A DNA stretch of 20,438 bases from Penium margaritaceum (lineage: Eukaryota > Streptophyta > Zygnematophyceae > Desmidiales > Peniaceae), in the NCBI GenBank assembly GCA_023375785.1, contig SZWC01006939.1, positions 4,418-24,855 on the forward strand, written 5' to 3'. Below, one piece after another: positions 9,927 through 19,083 of this stretch. Below the pieces are notes generated by a model. The model was not told the origin of the DNA. It did no database searches and saw only the letters and a program-made list of their open reading frames with translations. Every line of letters begins with the position of its first letter. The first letter of the stretch is position 1. The position numbers and the translations under genes are program-made.

Positions 9927-10550
9927 CAGCGCATGTGGTTTTGCCCGTGTGCCTACTCTGTCATCAATTGCTCCTCCACCATCATTCGTCTCTGCTCTCC
10001 GCTCGGCACAAGGATCCGCCCAGTCGCATCGCTTTTTTTTGCGACAACCTGTGTCCACGTCGAAACTTCCGCAGCGCACGTGGTTTTTCCCCTATGCCCA
10101 CTCCCTCAACATCAGCTTCCACCTCTATCATTAGCATCTACTGCAAGCACAAGGATCTACGGGAGCTTGTTACCCGCCTCGGAGCAGCCTGCACCCATGC
10201 CAGCAGCAGATTTCTCACGACGCGTCGGCAATCACCTTCCCCTTGCCGCATCCTGCTCCCTTATTTTGCAGCGCAGGTGGTTTTTCCCCTGCGCCCACTC
10301 AACTATCAATCGGTTTCCCGCCGCCATCCACTTCCATCATTTTCTCGGCATAAGGATCCGCCCGGTCGCATCGCCTGTTTTGTGACGACCTGTGTCCATG
10401 CTGAAAACCTGCGCAGCGCACGTGGTTTTACCCCTGCACGCACCTTGTCATCAATCGCCCCTCCTTCATCCTCCGCTTGCACTCTCTGCTCGGCACAATG
10501 ATTCCCTCGGTCGCATCGCCCGTGTTGCGACGACCCGCATCCAAGACGAT
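9927..10550 (+). repeat. Tandem array of four ~145-197-bp modules with a G-box-like core in element A
   Basis: CAGCGCACGTGGTTTT-like cores start at 9927, 10072, 10269 and 10414 (spacings 145, 197, 145). Modules share CTCGGCACAAGGATCCGCCC, GTCGCATCGC and TGCGACGACCTGTGTCC-like blocks. Two cores contain an exact CACGTG (10077 and 10419 regions); the others read CATGTG and CAGGTG. Equivalent modules occur in element B on the other strand. Confidence 0.85.
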
Positions 10551-11270
10551 TCCCTCTCACACGCTCACACCATCATCATCTGCTCTTCCCCTTCCGCAAT
10601 CGTTCCCCACCCAATCAAATCATCATACTCACTCAGGGTGTGGAAGACATTGGATCCTCTGGTACAATAGCTCGCATCACCAGAAGATCCCCTCTTCCAG
10701 CAGTCCGGTCCCTCATCAACACTACCACCTGCATTTACGGGCCGGTCAACTTCTCCTCCTTTCCCCGTCACTTCCTCCACAATGCGAGGAACAGGCATTT
10801 ACTACAAGTGGATCCACAAACATTCTGCAGTGGTCACAGGACTTCTGCAATCTCTTCTACCTCTGCTACATCAAAGGCGTTTCAATCTCCTACACCCTTC
10901 AACACTATCCTCTCTACAAAGGAGGTGGATGCTTTCCTGCAAATGTCTACACCACGCTGGTGCCTTTTGTGGAGGAGGAAATTTGGGGTGCACTACTCAG
11001 CATTGTTGCTCCCATCTTCCATCCCCTTATTTGCAAATGCTCATGCACCTTCAGCGAAATGTGGAAAGACCTACTTCACGCATGCCATTGTCCTATTCCT
11101 CTACCAGCCCACGAATCACCAAGATTACAACACTACCGAGTGGTGACATCTTCTCGGGTCAGACTGGTCCTTGACTGCTACAATAACACCTCACAAGGAC
11201 CATACACACGACCATCAAGTGCCCTAGAAAGCCCCAGGAGGAATGGAACATTACAAGAATCAAGTCAGAT

Positions 11271-11280
11271 GCAGGGGGAG
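11271..11280 (+). other. Polypurine tract of element A
   Basis: GCAGGGGGAG directly before the 3' LTR matches the usual plus-strand primer position of LTR elements. Confidence 0.85.
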
Positions 11281-11881
11281 TGTTGGAAATATCTTTTCTC
11301 TGACCTCGATTCTTGTTCCTGAAGGGCTCCGGATAACTCGAGGAGAGGTCCAGAGCGTCTCGCGTAGGAGAGAACAAATAAACGGTCCAACGGTTTTCTA
11401 CGAGCCGTTACCGACCAAAGTGACAAAAATTCACTCGCGTCGGGCTAGCGAAGAAGCCGTTGCTTTGAGCTCTTCCCCTATTCCTTTGTACATATGGAGG
11501 ATGTTCATTCCCTCCCAAGTTTAACCAGAACAATTCTTCCCATCCTGTTACCCTTCGGTTCCGCAGCTTTGCCGCCGTGTCCTTGCTCTGCTCGCACCTC
11601 GCCCATCTCGCCTTCGCCAACCACTCACACCTTGATCTCTTTGCTCTGTCACTCTCACTCCTTCACTCAGTCCGTGCCGACCCATCACTCTCCTTGCTCC
11701 CGCTTTCTCTCACCAGCTATCGTCCACTCCACATTTTTGGTATCTTATCTTCCCGCAAGGCTCTATGACTAACTCCTCGGGACCGCTCTCGCCTAAGTCA
11801 ACCTACTGACGTACTCATGCATGTTCCGATGCTTTTGCTTGCTTCTGCTGTTGCCACTCTCATGCTTGCATTCTTCTAACA
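11281..11881 (+). repeat. 3' LTR of element A
   Basis: Runs from TGTTGGAAAT to CTTCTAACA and is the full-length partner of 8311-8910. The first base after the target copy returns to the MULE exon frame. Confidence 0.92.
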
Positions 11882-11886
11882 GTTGC
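11882..11886 (+). repeat. Target-site duplication of element A, right copy
   Basis: GTTGC, one base different from GTTCC at 8306-8310. With one copy removed, the flanking codons read ATC CGT TSC AAG ATG without a shift. Confidence 0.75.
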
Positions 11887-12042
11887 AAGATGGCCAATCT
11901 CAACCTAGGGAAGAGAGAGGTGGAGGAGGCCAGATATCAAGTGGCCAACCCATGCACGGGCATGTGTGCGTCCCCCTTTGGGGAAGAATTTCATGATGCA
12001 TGCCAAAAGTTTAGTGAAGGTGCAGAGTGTCCAGCTTGTGAG

Positions 12043-12372
12043 GTCATTTGTTTTGTGTACGGGTTACCCGTGTACATTCAGTTGTGGATTATTGCATGTG
12101 ACTTGGCACCTCTGTTTTACTTGGCTTAATGATTTGAAAATTGAACACAATGTCATTTGACTTCTCCACTCGCTCTTGTGTTTGCTGCACCTTGTCACTC
12201 ATCAAAAGTAATGGAACCTTGGTCATTAATACTTCATTACTTTGTTTTCTGCTTCAACCACTACCTGGCAGTACATTGTCCAACACAGTTTCAAGTAGGT
12301 ACTGTTGATGAGTTAATGTACTATGCAGACGATACTAAATGAAGTAGGATAGTGGTGGAGAAAGTAGAGGTC
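12043..12372. other. Region after the last readable MULE exon
   Basis: It begins with the donor-like GTCATT. A pyrimidine-rich stretch ending TACCTGGCAG (12270) and a GTAGGT at 12295 could frame a tiny further exon, but the 24 bases between them carry too little to judge. Confidence 0.3.
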
Positions 12373-12895
12373 GCTATCTGCCACACAGAGGGCTCCCATG
12401 AGACTCACCACATGCCACACCACATGTATTTGTGCACACAAATTACGCAGGCCCACTACCTGCCACACTAAGGGCTCATGGCTACTATCTGCCACAGAGT
12501 GGGCTCCAAGAGACATAATCAGTGGTCAAATAGTTCATGAAACCGTACATAAATGAACCACAAGTCCACTATATCAACACTTAGAGGTTGGAAGGATAGA
12601 ATAAAAGTGGACACACGAAGAATGTACTCGTGCATACATATTCCGCAGGACCACTCCCTGCCACACTAAGGGCTCATGGCCGCTATCTGCCACACAGAGG
12701 CTCCAAGGAGATATAATCACTGGTCAAATACTTCATGAAACCGTACAAACATGTACCACATGTCCACTATCTGGTACACTTCGATGTTGAAATGATAGAA
12801 TTTTAGTGGACACAGCCCGAATACATTCGGGAACATTATGCATGCCCACTCCTTGCCTCACTGAGGGCTGAATGGCTCTGTGTACAGCCAGGGCT
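12373..12895 (+). repeat. ~198-bp tandem repeat, two full units plus partial units
   Basis: Landmarks repeat with period 198 and then about 195: CGCAG/CGCAG/TGCATG before CCCACT at about 12446, 12644 and 12839; CTGCCACACTAAGGGCTCAT; TATCTGCCACA; TGGTCAAATA-TTCATGAAACCGTAC; and a stretch ending in TAGTGGACACA. A shortened copy begins at 12373 (its TATCTGCCACA block is 111 bp from the next). No coding potential is evident. Confidence 0.85.
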
Positions 12896-13785
12896 GCCAC
12901 GGATCAGAAGCTTTAGGAAAATGCTGAGTGGGCATACGCCTGTCTAGGATCCAAACCATGGTCTCTGGTTCAGGAGGTGTGGATGTCCATTATGGCATCC
13001 CATTCCGCGTTAACCGATCGTCGAACTCAGCCTTGATGGTGGCCCATGCAGTTGCAGCTTCCCGCGGATGCAACATGGCTGCTCTCTGTAGTTATTCCTC
13101 TCCACCCCACACACTGACTTGATCCCATCCGCGCGGCCAATTCTGAACTTCACTCGTGTCGTCGTCGGTAGCCATTGCTGTGCGATGGACTAGATGTACC
13201 TATGGCGAGGCAGGTAGACGTCGACGTCCACATTGTATGTGGCACACGGGCCCCGCATGCGGGAACCATGGCAATGCGCACCAATGTGTTTGACAAGTGG
13301 ATCACATCAAACCGAGTTGTTTGCAATGGTTTTCTGTTGAATGTATGTGGCAATAAGGGCAAGGCACACCAGGCGCGGCAATCGATGTGGACAGGACGAC
13401 CAAACCGGGCCCGCCGTCACACTCGTTCATGATGGGTTGAGCACAAATGTGCGCGGACTATAGGTTTGAGCTCTGTCACTTGTTCAACGTACGTCATTTG
13501 GGTTCAACAATGTTTTCCGTGGTTTAGGTCGTGAACTTTTCTTGGACACTAATTTTGCACGGGGTGGATGGTGCTCGCAAGAGGAAAATGAGCGGCGCTC
13601 GATCATTGGACACTGAGGAGAATGACGTATGCACTAGACCAATGCTAGCCCAGAATGACAATGTCGCCAAGTCAGATTAGAATCTTGTAAATGTGTGGTC
13701 TACTGGCATTGTCAACTGCCACACTGTCCTTGCAGCGCGACGCTAGAATGGGGTCCTATTTCAATGCTGTCGTGTTACTTTGGCC
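12896..13785. other. Possible coding fragments of unknown identity
   Basis: An 85-codon plus-strand frame (13175-13432) reads RQVDVDVHIVCGTRAPHAG and later FDKWITSNRVVCNGF, ending in a basic tail. A second stretch near 13555-13679 reads HGVDGARKRKMSGARSLD then TEENDVCTRP. Both look protein-like, but I recognise no family. They lie between the tandem repeat and the candidate right MULE end and could be cargo of that element. Confidence 0.3.
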
Positions 13786-14015
13786 GGTGTGGAAAGTGGG
13801 TATGCGGAGAATTACATTGTTCCCCATACGATTTTTGGCACTGTGGACATCCGAAGTATTTGTTTTAAATAGTGGCCCTCACAAGTGTTATCTGCCTTTC
13901 GTGGACGTTATAGTTTTTTTTTTCTGTCAAAGTGGCCCTGCTATTCTCTTTCTGCAAAAATTTGGTGTGGCATACATTAGTTGCGACGACAGTGGGTATG
14001 CGGAAAAAGTACCCA
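13786..14015. repeat. Cluster of AAAGTGGGTATGCGG-like motifs, candidate diverged right end of the MULE
   Basis: Motifs GTGTGGAAAGTGGGTATGCGG near 13788, AATAGTGGCCC near 13869, CAAAGTGGCCC near 13928, GGTGTGGCATAC near 13964 and CAGTGGGTATGCGG near 13990 resemble the inverse complement of the 4681-4830 motifs. Best shared pieces are CACTTTG-CA-(A)8-C and CCACTATT-AAACAAAT on the inverted strand. Confidence 0.3.
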
Positions 14016-15642
14016 TTGAGAAAATCATCTCACATCTTATGGTTTTTTTTACTACTCTGGTTGGCTGCTCTCTTGTTTCTTGACATTGTGTTGTGGATCT
14101 GTGGCATTGAAGTCAGTCGGTTGACAGTTTGCCTCACATCAATGTTAACAAATTGCCTAGAGAAGTGTGAGCACGAGCATGTGAACATCGAGACTGACTT
14201 TTCAAACTTCAAATTGCAAGTTTAGAACGACCAGAAGCTGCACGTGGGACGCATGAGGCGACACACATAGCTAAATTCAAGGACCATTAAAATGTTGAAC
14301 AGCTTTGTCTGTCAAAGTTAAAGTTCCATTTGTCCACAAATTCAACCAATTTGGATCACTACAGCAATTCAAACCAGAAAAATCCCATAAAAATCAAAGA
14401 ACGCATCATTCCTAAAATCTAGAGTGTTGAAGTTAAAGATCAAGGGGCATAACAAACCTTGTTTTCATTAGGATTTGGGGAGTCCTATTTTGGTGGGCTC
14501 GACCTACTGGGCCCTGTGGTATCTGGGCCGGCAGGTGCCCTGAGAAAAACAAAACCATGAATTGTGAGTATGAAGAAGAGAAAAGTTGTTTTGAAGATTC
14601 ACTGGCCGATGACGTGTTTCATGTGCAAAAAGCCAAATATGTTCTTTATTGTCTCCATTTGGGTCTATTAGGTTTCCAAATTCCCCCTTTGAATGAAGCA
14701 AATCCGGTCCATCAACAATCACTGACAAATATTACTGATGATATGGCTCTCCAGTGTTTAGTTTGATTTCCCTCGACCAAGAGCAACAAAGGATTGTAAC
14801 CAATGGCTTTTGCTATGGACCAAAAGTGATCGCATGTTCCAAGTGAGCATGGAAACATGGTTGGAGGACGTGGCATTTTTGCATACTGAGTGGGCTGCTC
14901 GTTGCTTTTCTTTTTTCTCCTAGGAATATGGTCTCCTTTTGTGTGGTGCTTGGGCATCAGAGATTCACATTCCATGATTAGAGAGTATATGATTTGCAAA
15001 GCCCAAAAATCCATTCATCACTACCATGAGGTTATCAGGATCACTCACGAGTCCAAGCGACATGATCATGATCTCAAAGCTCTTGTAAGGAGAGTGGAAC
15101 ACTATACTCTATTTTTCATTCTAAGATGAGCAAAATTGGTGATAATAGCTCCACAAGTCGAATTGATAAACATCTGGGCTCCACTGAGTCATTCAAAAAG
15201 CCTGCTGATGCTAAGGAGTTTATGGTGGTCTTTTCAGAATTTCATTGAGTTATCATTAGTAAAGAAAATAAACGTATTTTCAAATACATGAATCATGCCC
15301 GGGCATCTCGTCCAACTGTTGCTTTTGATCGGTGTGCTCATGATCTTCAATATAGTAGGTTCGATTGAGTGTTGTTTTGATACGTGTCTTTTGTTCAGTT
15401 TGGTGATTGATGGTCCATGGAGGACGTGACTCACGTGACAATTTGTAAAAGAAAGGCACGTGGAATCCTTTAAGAGAAACATGAATTCCTAAGGTACCTC
15501 ATTGAACCCTGTCAAGGTTGAAGCCAGCGTCATTGATGAGGCTGATAGCTTTTCTTCTCTAAACTTAATCTCTGTGTTTGTGGTTGTCTTCTTCTTCCCA
15601 TAGGGAAGAGCGTTCTAGTCCAGAATGCATGACCAATAAATT
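14016..15642. other. AT-rich decayed DNA without a supported gene
   Basis: Several short protein-like stretches appear on both strands, for example IDKHLGSTESFKKPADAKEF with FKYMNHARASRPTVAFD (plus, 15126-15360) and HEVIRITHESKRHDHDLKAL (plus, about 15020-15085). Each is broken by stops within 20-70 codons and none shows a known domain. Confidence 0.4.
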
Positions 15643-16193
15643 TCACATTTCCCTAAGGTCAGTGAGAGATTCATTGATCAACTTTTGTAGATTAGATCCA
15701 AGGACTTGTTTGAATCCTATTATGATATTCTGGAATGTTTGGGCTTCGTGTTGTGCCAGGGCTTCTTCTGAGATAATAGGGCCCAGATAAGTCAGATAAC
15801 CAAGAAGTGCATCAGTGTTGCCATAGCCATGTCAAATCACTGCGTAGAGGACCTTCTACACTTGATTTTTCCCATATTCTGCAACCGAGGGAAAAGCTAT
15901 GCACCATAGGACTCGCATATCTCCAGTGAGACCTAGAAAGTTGTAGTTGTTGTGACATATGATTGTGATCCATTGCTTCATCTAGGCTTGCTGAAGAATC
16001 CAATGCCATAGTTTAGGAATGGATTGTGTTTTAGTTGGTAATTCTTGCATGAAGAATCAAGGCAACCCCGTAGCAGACTGTAGACATGTTCGAATGCGTC
16101 CCTGTAGATTGAAATGGGATGGTCTGGCAAGCGAAGGTATTTGTAGTATCTAGTGAGGAGCCGTGTCAAATTGTACTGGTTGATCAAGGTCCG
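15643..16193 (-). pseudogene. Coding-like relic on the minus strand, identity unknown
   Basis: From the right, one minus frame reads RLLTRYYKYLRLPDHPISIY then RDAFEHVYSLLRG (16187-15978). After a frame change near 15985 it continues as QWITII, YNFLGLTGDMRVLWCI, two stops, NTDALLGYLTYLGPIISEEA and HEAQTFQNIIIGFKQVLG, to TGA at 15643-15645. The second frame holds over about 115 codons with only two internal stops. FLGLTG is typical of the Ty3/gypsy RT-RNase H junction, and EHVYSLL fits upstream gypsy RT, but the residues after FLGLTG do not. It may be a decayed gypsy pol or an unknown gene. Its orientation matches element B next to it. Confidence 0.4.
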
Positions 16194-16844
16194 TTATGCG
16201 AGGCTGAACACTTGGTTCTTTCAAACAGTGATATTAGTTCCATGTTATGCTAGCGTGTCATTTGTCTCCTAGGTGAGATCTAGGTGATGATGCTGGTGGT
16301 GACTTGAGGCGATGATGTGATGAGATGAATGAAGGAGGGTGCTGCCACCACGCCACTCACCGATGACGCTCTGTCAGAGATGATCATTTCTGTCCTTTAG
16401 AGGAGTTAGAATGCAGTGCAACTTCTAGATTCTGGGCTGAAGGAGTGATGGACTGTTGCACCCGTTGGCCCAACGGGTGCAAGACATGTGGTGTCTGATG
16501 TTCCAAGACAAGAGATCTGGGATGATGGACAATCTTCACCAAATAAAATGAGTGGTGCGGATGAGGACGGAAAGATGAGTTGAGACGGTTGATGAAGGTC
16601 GTAGGTCACTACAAGGTGTGCAGTGCATTTGTATGAATCCAGATGTTGGGTGGAGGAAATTTTTTGTAGTCTTGGAGGATGCTGATGTGGAGTTGAAGAT
16701 GTATTGAATGTAGGGGCGAGCGACATGTGCAGATGATGGGAAAAATTGTGCACAGACCATTGCAAGATTGGCGATTGATCGGGCGGGTCCACATGTCAAG
16801 CAAAGAAATGGATTGCGGACATCAGCGTATGATTGATTGCTGAA

Positions 16845-17235
16845 TGTGGTGCAAGGGTGAGATCACGTGCGTTTGTTTATGTGCAAGGGAGTAAAATGCA
16901 ACAAGAGGAAGGTAGAGGCCAACACGCTACAGAAAATCCATTGCTGCCTTGGGTCCAGGTCATTATAGGATTGGCACCTGACACGAGTATTACCTGGTAT
17001 TGGCTTCACATGCGGATTAATAAAGTGGAGGTGAATTCGGGATTGATGACAATGGATTGGTATCTAGGAGCAGTAGCAAAACCACGTGCACTAATCATGG
17101 GAAATCTTAGGTGCATGTCACTATGAGATTGGCGGTTGACCGGGTGGATCATGATGCTGAGGAGAGGAGCGGACGGAGGATAGTGGAAGATTGAAACTAA
17201 GCATAGGGGAGAAACCACATGCATTGATTGATGAT
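16845..17235 (-). repeat. Three G-box-like modules in element B shared with element A
   Basis: On the minus strand: GCATGTGGTTTCTCCCCTATGC (at about 17206-17227), GCACGTGGTTTTGC (about 17075-17089) and CGCACGTGATCTCACCCTTGC (about 16850-16871). A GATCCACCCGGTCAACCGCC block before the second matches GGATCCGCCCGGTCGCATCGC of element A in the same position. Confidence 0.7.
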
Positions 17236-18189
17236 GAAAACTATGATGAAATTGATGGATGATGAGGAAAATGAGGAAGTGGTAGAGAGTGATGATGATG
17301 AAGAAACTGATAATGAGTTGAGAATGAGGAAGCGGCAAATGATGGAGGTTGCAGCCGATGATGAAGTAGACGGAGTAGATGAAGCTGATGAGATAGATGA
17401 AAACAAGGAGATCATTTTGGGAAGAGGAGGGAGTGGAGACATTGCAATACAAGGAGGCAGTATGAGAGGGTGGCTTGGGAGGATGATACGGTGAAGAGGC
17501 AGGAAGGACAATGAAGATGATGGCAATGAAAAGGCAGTGGATTGGAGTAGATGCAACAGTTGGAGGAAGATGAGATTCAAAGTGCGCATCAGGAGGAGGA
17601 GATGGCAGCAGACACGTATTCTTTACCACAAGATCATGTTGTACGGTGGAAAAGGAAAATGAGAGGTGGTCGACGCGAGATCTTAAAACGACAGGGTTAG
17701 ATGGGACCAATGATGGTAGATGGCAAGAGAAAGAAGGTGAGAGGAAAGCAGTAGGAAGCTTTATCAAAGATAGCAGCTGAAAGCGGCCAAAATAGTGTTG
17801 TCGATTGTTGGTGACGGAGGAGGTCGGACGTTGGTACTGGAGTTTGTTTACATACAAGGCTCATTCATGGCAATGAATGCCACCAAAGCTTTGAGGAGTG
17901 ATGTGAGATGATACTACACATTTCAGTTGCTGATGAAGCAGGAGAAGGGACAGCTTATTGTCCAGATAAGCTTAAGATAAGGCTGGAGAATGTGAACCAC
18001 CATGTGCGGGTGAATGGGTGCAGGGAGGAGTGATGTACTTTTGTTGTTGCTGTAGCATCGGAAGAGGAGACAGAGTTGGCAAATGTGATGTAGATAATGG
18101 CAGTAGGCTGAGGTTGAGGAGGTCCTGACGGCAGATGGAGGAAAAAGCACGATGATGTGGTCATGGGGTATCACGAGATGTTGCTTGAA

Positions 18190-18201
18190 GCCCCGATACC
18201 A
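18190..18201 (-). other. Primer-binding site of element B, decayed
   Basis: On the minus strand TGGTATCGGGGC follows the LTR end directly. It differs from the element A site TGGTATCAGAGC at two positions, both A-to-G. Confidence 0.8.
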
Positions 18202-18622
18202 TGTCAAAACAAGTGAATGAACATGGCGAGGGGTGCTAGAAGCAAGAAGAATCAGCAAAGATTGCGGAAGGAAGGATGCGTGACACAAGCAAGAAATGGT
18301 AGAGCGAAGACATGACAACAAGGACCACGGAACCAAAGGCAAAGAAGGTGAGTATAGCTGTTTTGGGTTAAACTCAATAGAATGAACATCCTTAGTGTAT
18401 AGAAGCAGACAAGAACACATTGACTATAGCAACACATTATGTTCTCTAGCCATATGCCGGTGTCACATGTCACATTATGAGGGGATATCATGAAAGTTAG
18501 GTCCCAACGGTAGGAGTACCGAATAACCGTTTTTCATGATGATTTGGTCCAGGACCTGAACCATTGTTAAGAGCTTGAATAACTTCTGAGGGATTATGTC
18601 TTGACACATTAGATTGCCAACA
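18202..18622 (-). repeat. 5' LTR of element B
   Basis: On the minus strand it runs from TGTTGGCAATCT to GTTTTGACA (about 421 bp), matching the start and end of the element A LTRs. It is shorter than element A's. The upstream boundary could be two bases further (TGTGTTGGC). Confidence 0.7.
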
Positions 18623-18624
18623 CA

Positions 18625-19083
18625 ATGGGTTTCTTGGAGCACTGGGGCTGCACTTGCCATTGAACATCTGCCACACCTTGGGTGGACGGGTTGTTGCGTT
18701 CATGTTTGATGCTCATTGGGAGAAGTCTTGACCATTGAAGTAATCTTTGCTTTTTCTATTTTCTTGTAGAGCATTTGAGATGGCTGGCATACGACCAGGC
18801 CTACATTGTAAGGATCTGGAGGTTGGGATGTACGTTTTTTGGAGGTGCAAAAAAGTTTATTACTACAGGATGAGCTACTGCAGGGTGCGCTAGTATAGGG
18901 TGAACTGCTAAAAGATGGGGTCTTGGAGGTGGATGGGTAAAATGTGGGACTTCTCTCTTAGCATACTATTGCATCCGGTAATTGATTTTTGTATGAGTTT
19001 CTTGTTGTAGCTCAAAAACCATCTGCCAGGCTTATTGCCTTGTTGTAGTTAATCTATCTTCTGCTTGTTGAAAGTAAACAATC
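18625..19083 (-). other. Coding-like Pro/His-rich frame, identity unknown
   Basis: One minus frame from about 19075 to the LTR boundary reads VYFQQAEDRLTTTRQ, stop, AWQMVFELQQETHTKINYRMQ up to a TAG, then EVPHFTHPPPRPHLLAVHPI and a repeat-like LAHPAVAHPVV, then FFAPPKNVHPN, with four stops in about 150 codons (one TAA, three TAG). It resembles a Pro-rich linker of a larger protein. The element B LTR starts where the frame ends, so the element may have inserted into it. Confidence 0.3.

Larger units (their letters stand above)
8311..11881 (+). mobile_element. Element A: non-autonomous LTR retrotransposon (LARD-like) inserted in the MULE
   Basis: A complete-looking LTR element of 3571 bp: LTRs of 600 and 601 bp starting TGT and ending ACA, a PBS directly after the 5' LTR, a polypurine tract directly before the 3' LTR, and a 5-bp target duplication with one mismatch. 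The 2370-bp interior has no gag, protease, integrase, reverse transcriptase or RNase H motif in any frame. It is pyrimidine-rich, with two sets of tandem repeats. The long open frames inside are Ser/Pro/His/Leu-rich and reflect base composition. It fits a large retrotransposon derivative mobilised by a helper element elsewhere. The PBS type suggests a Copia-like partner (inference). By eye the two LTRs are roughly 85-90% alike, so the insertion is old. Confidence 0.88.
5933..12042 (+). pseudogene. Mutator-like element (MULE/MuDR) transposase, spliced, broken, and interrupted by an LTR element
   Basis: The intact family product is a DDE transposase that cuts and moves Mutator-type DNA transposons. 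Reading order: a short exon from ATG 5933; an acidic/basic linker (SSDEETPPP, then ARARKRKARC); the MuDR DNA-binding region with CGLWKTAGCPW and HNNVSVIEFADGHKC (about 6290-6390); WSPFPAYIAE; FRLAFVAPG; MDVTFLK with the likely first catalytic Asp (6869-6871); QTWFVYQM; FDCDTGLL with the likely second Asp (7061-7063); MHTYCA-HIHENVK; TESLNARI; a SWIM finger CSC-x9-CQH (7645-7689); GAGRPKSKRK; and a CX2CX4HX4C knuckle (7918-7959). Breaks: frameshifts at the C run (6092-6098) and near 7320-7335; stops at 6505, 6556, 6770, 7040, 7130, 7259, 7813, 8068 and 8275 (six TAG, three TGA, no TAA). Positions 8311-11886 are the inserted element A plus a target copy. Family identity is sure; exact start and end are not. 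Confidence 0.85.
8176..12042 (+). other. MULE C-terminal exon split in two by element A
   Basis: The exon occupies 8176-8310 and 11887-12042. The left part reads VRQIYVLLKTVVKRQPRLK, a TGA at 8275, then AVKDAEVIR. The right part continues in the same frame as KMANLNLGKREVEEARYQ, then NPCTGMCASPFGEEFH and GAECPACEV, ending at a donor-like GTCATT (12043). The Cys residues (CTGMC, CPAC) hint at a metal-binding tail, but I recognise no domain. This tail lies beyond the usual CCHC end of MULE transposases. Confidence 0.6.
16260..18622 (-). mobile_element. Element B: second member of the element A family, 5' LTR and interior, no 3' LTR found
   Basis: Read on the minus strand, an LTR (18622 to 18202) is followed directly by a PBS (18201-18190) and pyrimidine-rich interior down to about 16260. 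The first 60 bases of the interior align well with element A: TGGTATC-G-GC, then CAACATC, then a CCCC-TGACC block. LTR landmarks GGATGTTCATTC, GTTTAACC and CCTTTGGTTCC also match. The interior shares the G-box modules of element A and likewise lacks pol motifs; its long Ser/Leu/Pro frames (for example 17006-17857 minus) follow from base composition. No matching 3' LTR or polypurine tract was visible, so the distal end is deleted or too diverged. The left boundary is an estimate from composition. Confidence 0.72.

Noticed and set aside
9640..11322. Long plus-strand open frames inside element A as genes
   Set aside because: They are Ser/Pro/His/Leu-rich, overlap in all three frames and follow the pyrimidine-rich composition. 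A weak CGGGNLGC stretch does not fit a Gag zinc knuckle.
12373..12895. CRISPR-like array
   Set aside because: The repeat unit is about 198 bp and diverged throughout, without short conserved repeats and unique spacers, and the DNA is eukaryotic.
15340..15375. GGTTCGATT as a tRNA gene B box
   Set aside because: No A box at the right distance and no cloverleaf could be drawn.
17006..17857. 283-codon minus-strand frame in element B
   Set aside because: Composition-driven Ser/Leu/Pro/His frame in the same pyrimidine-rich interior; no family features.
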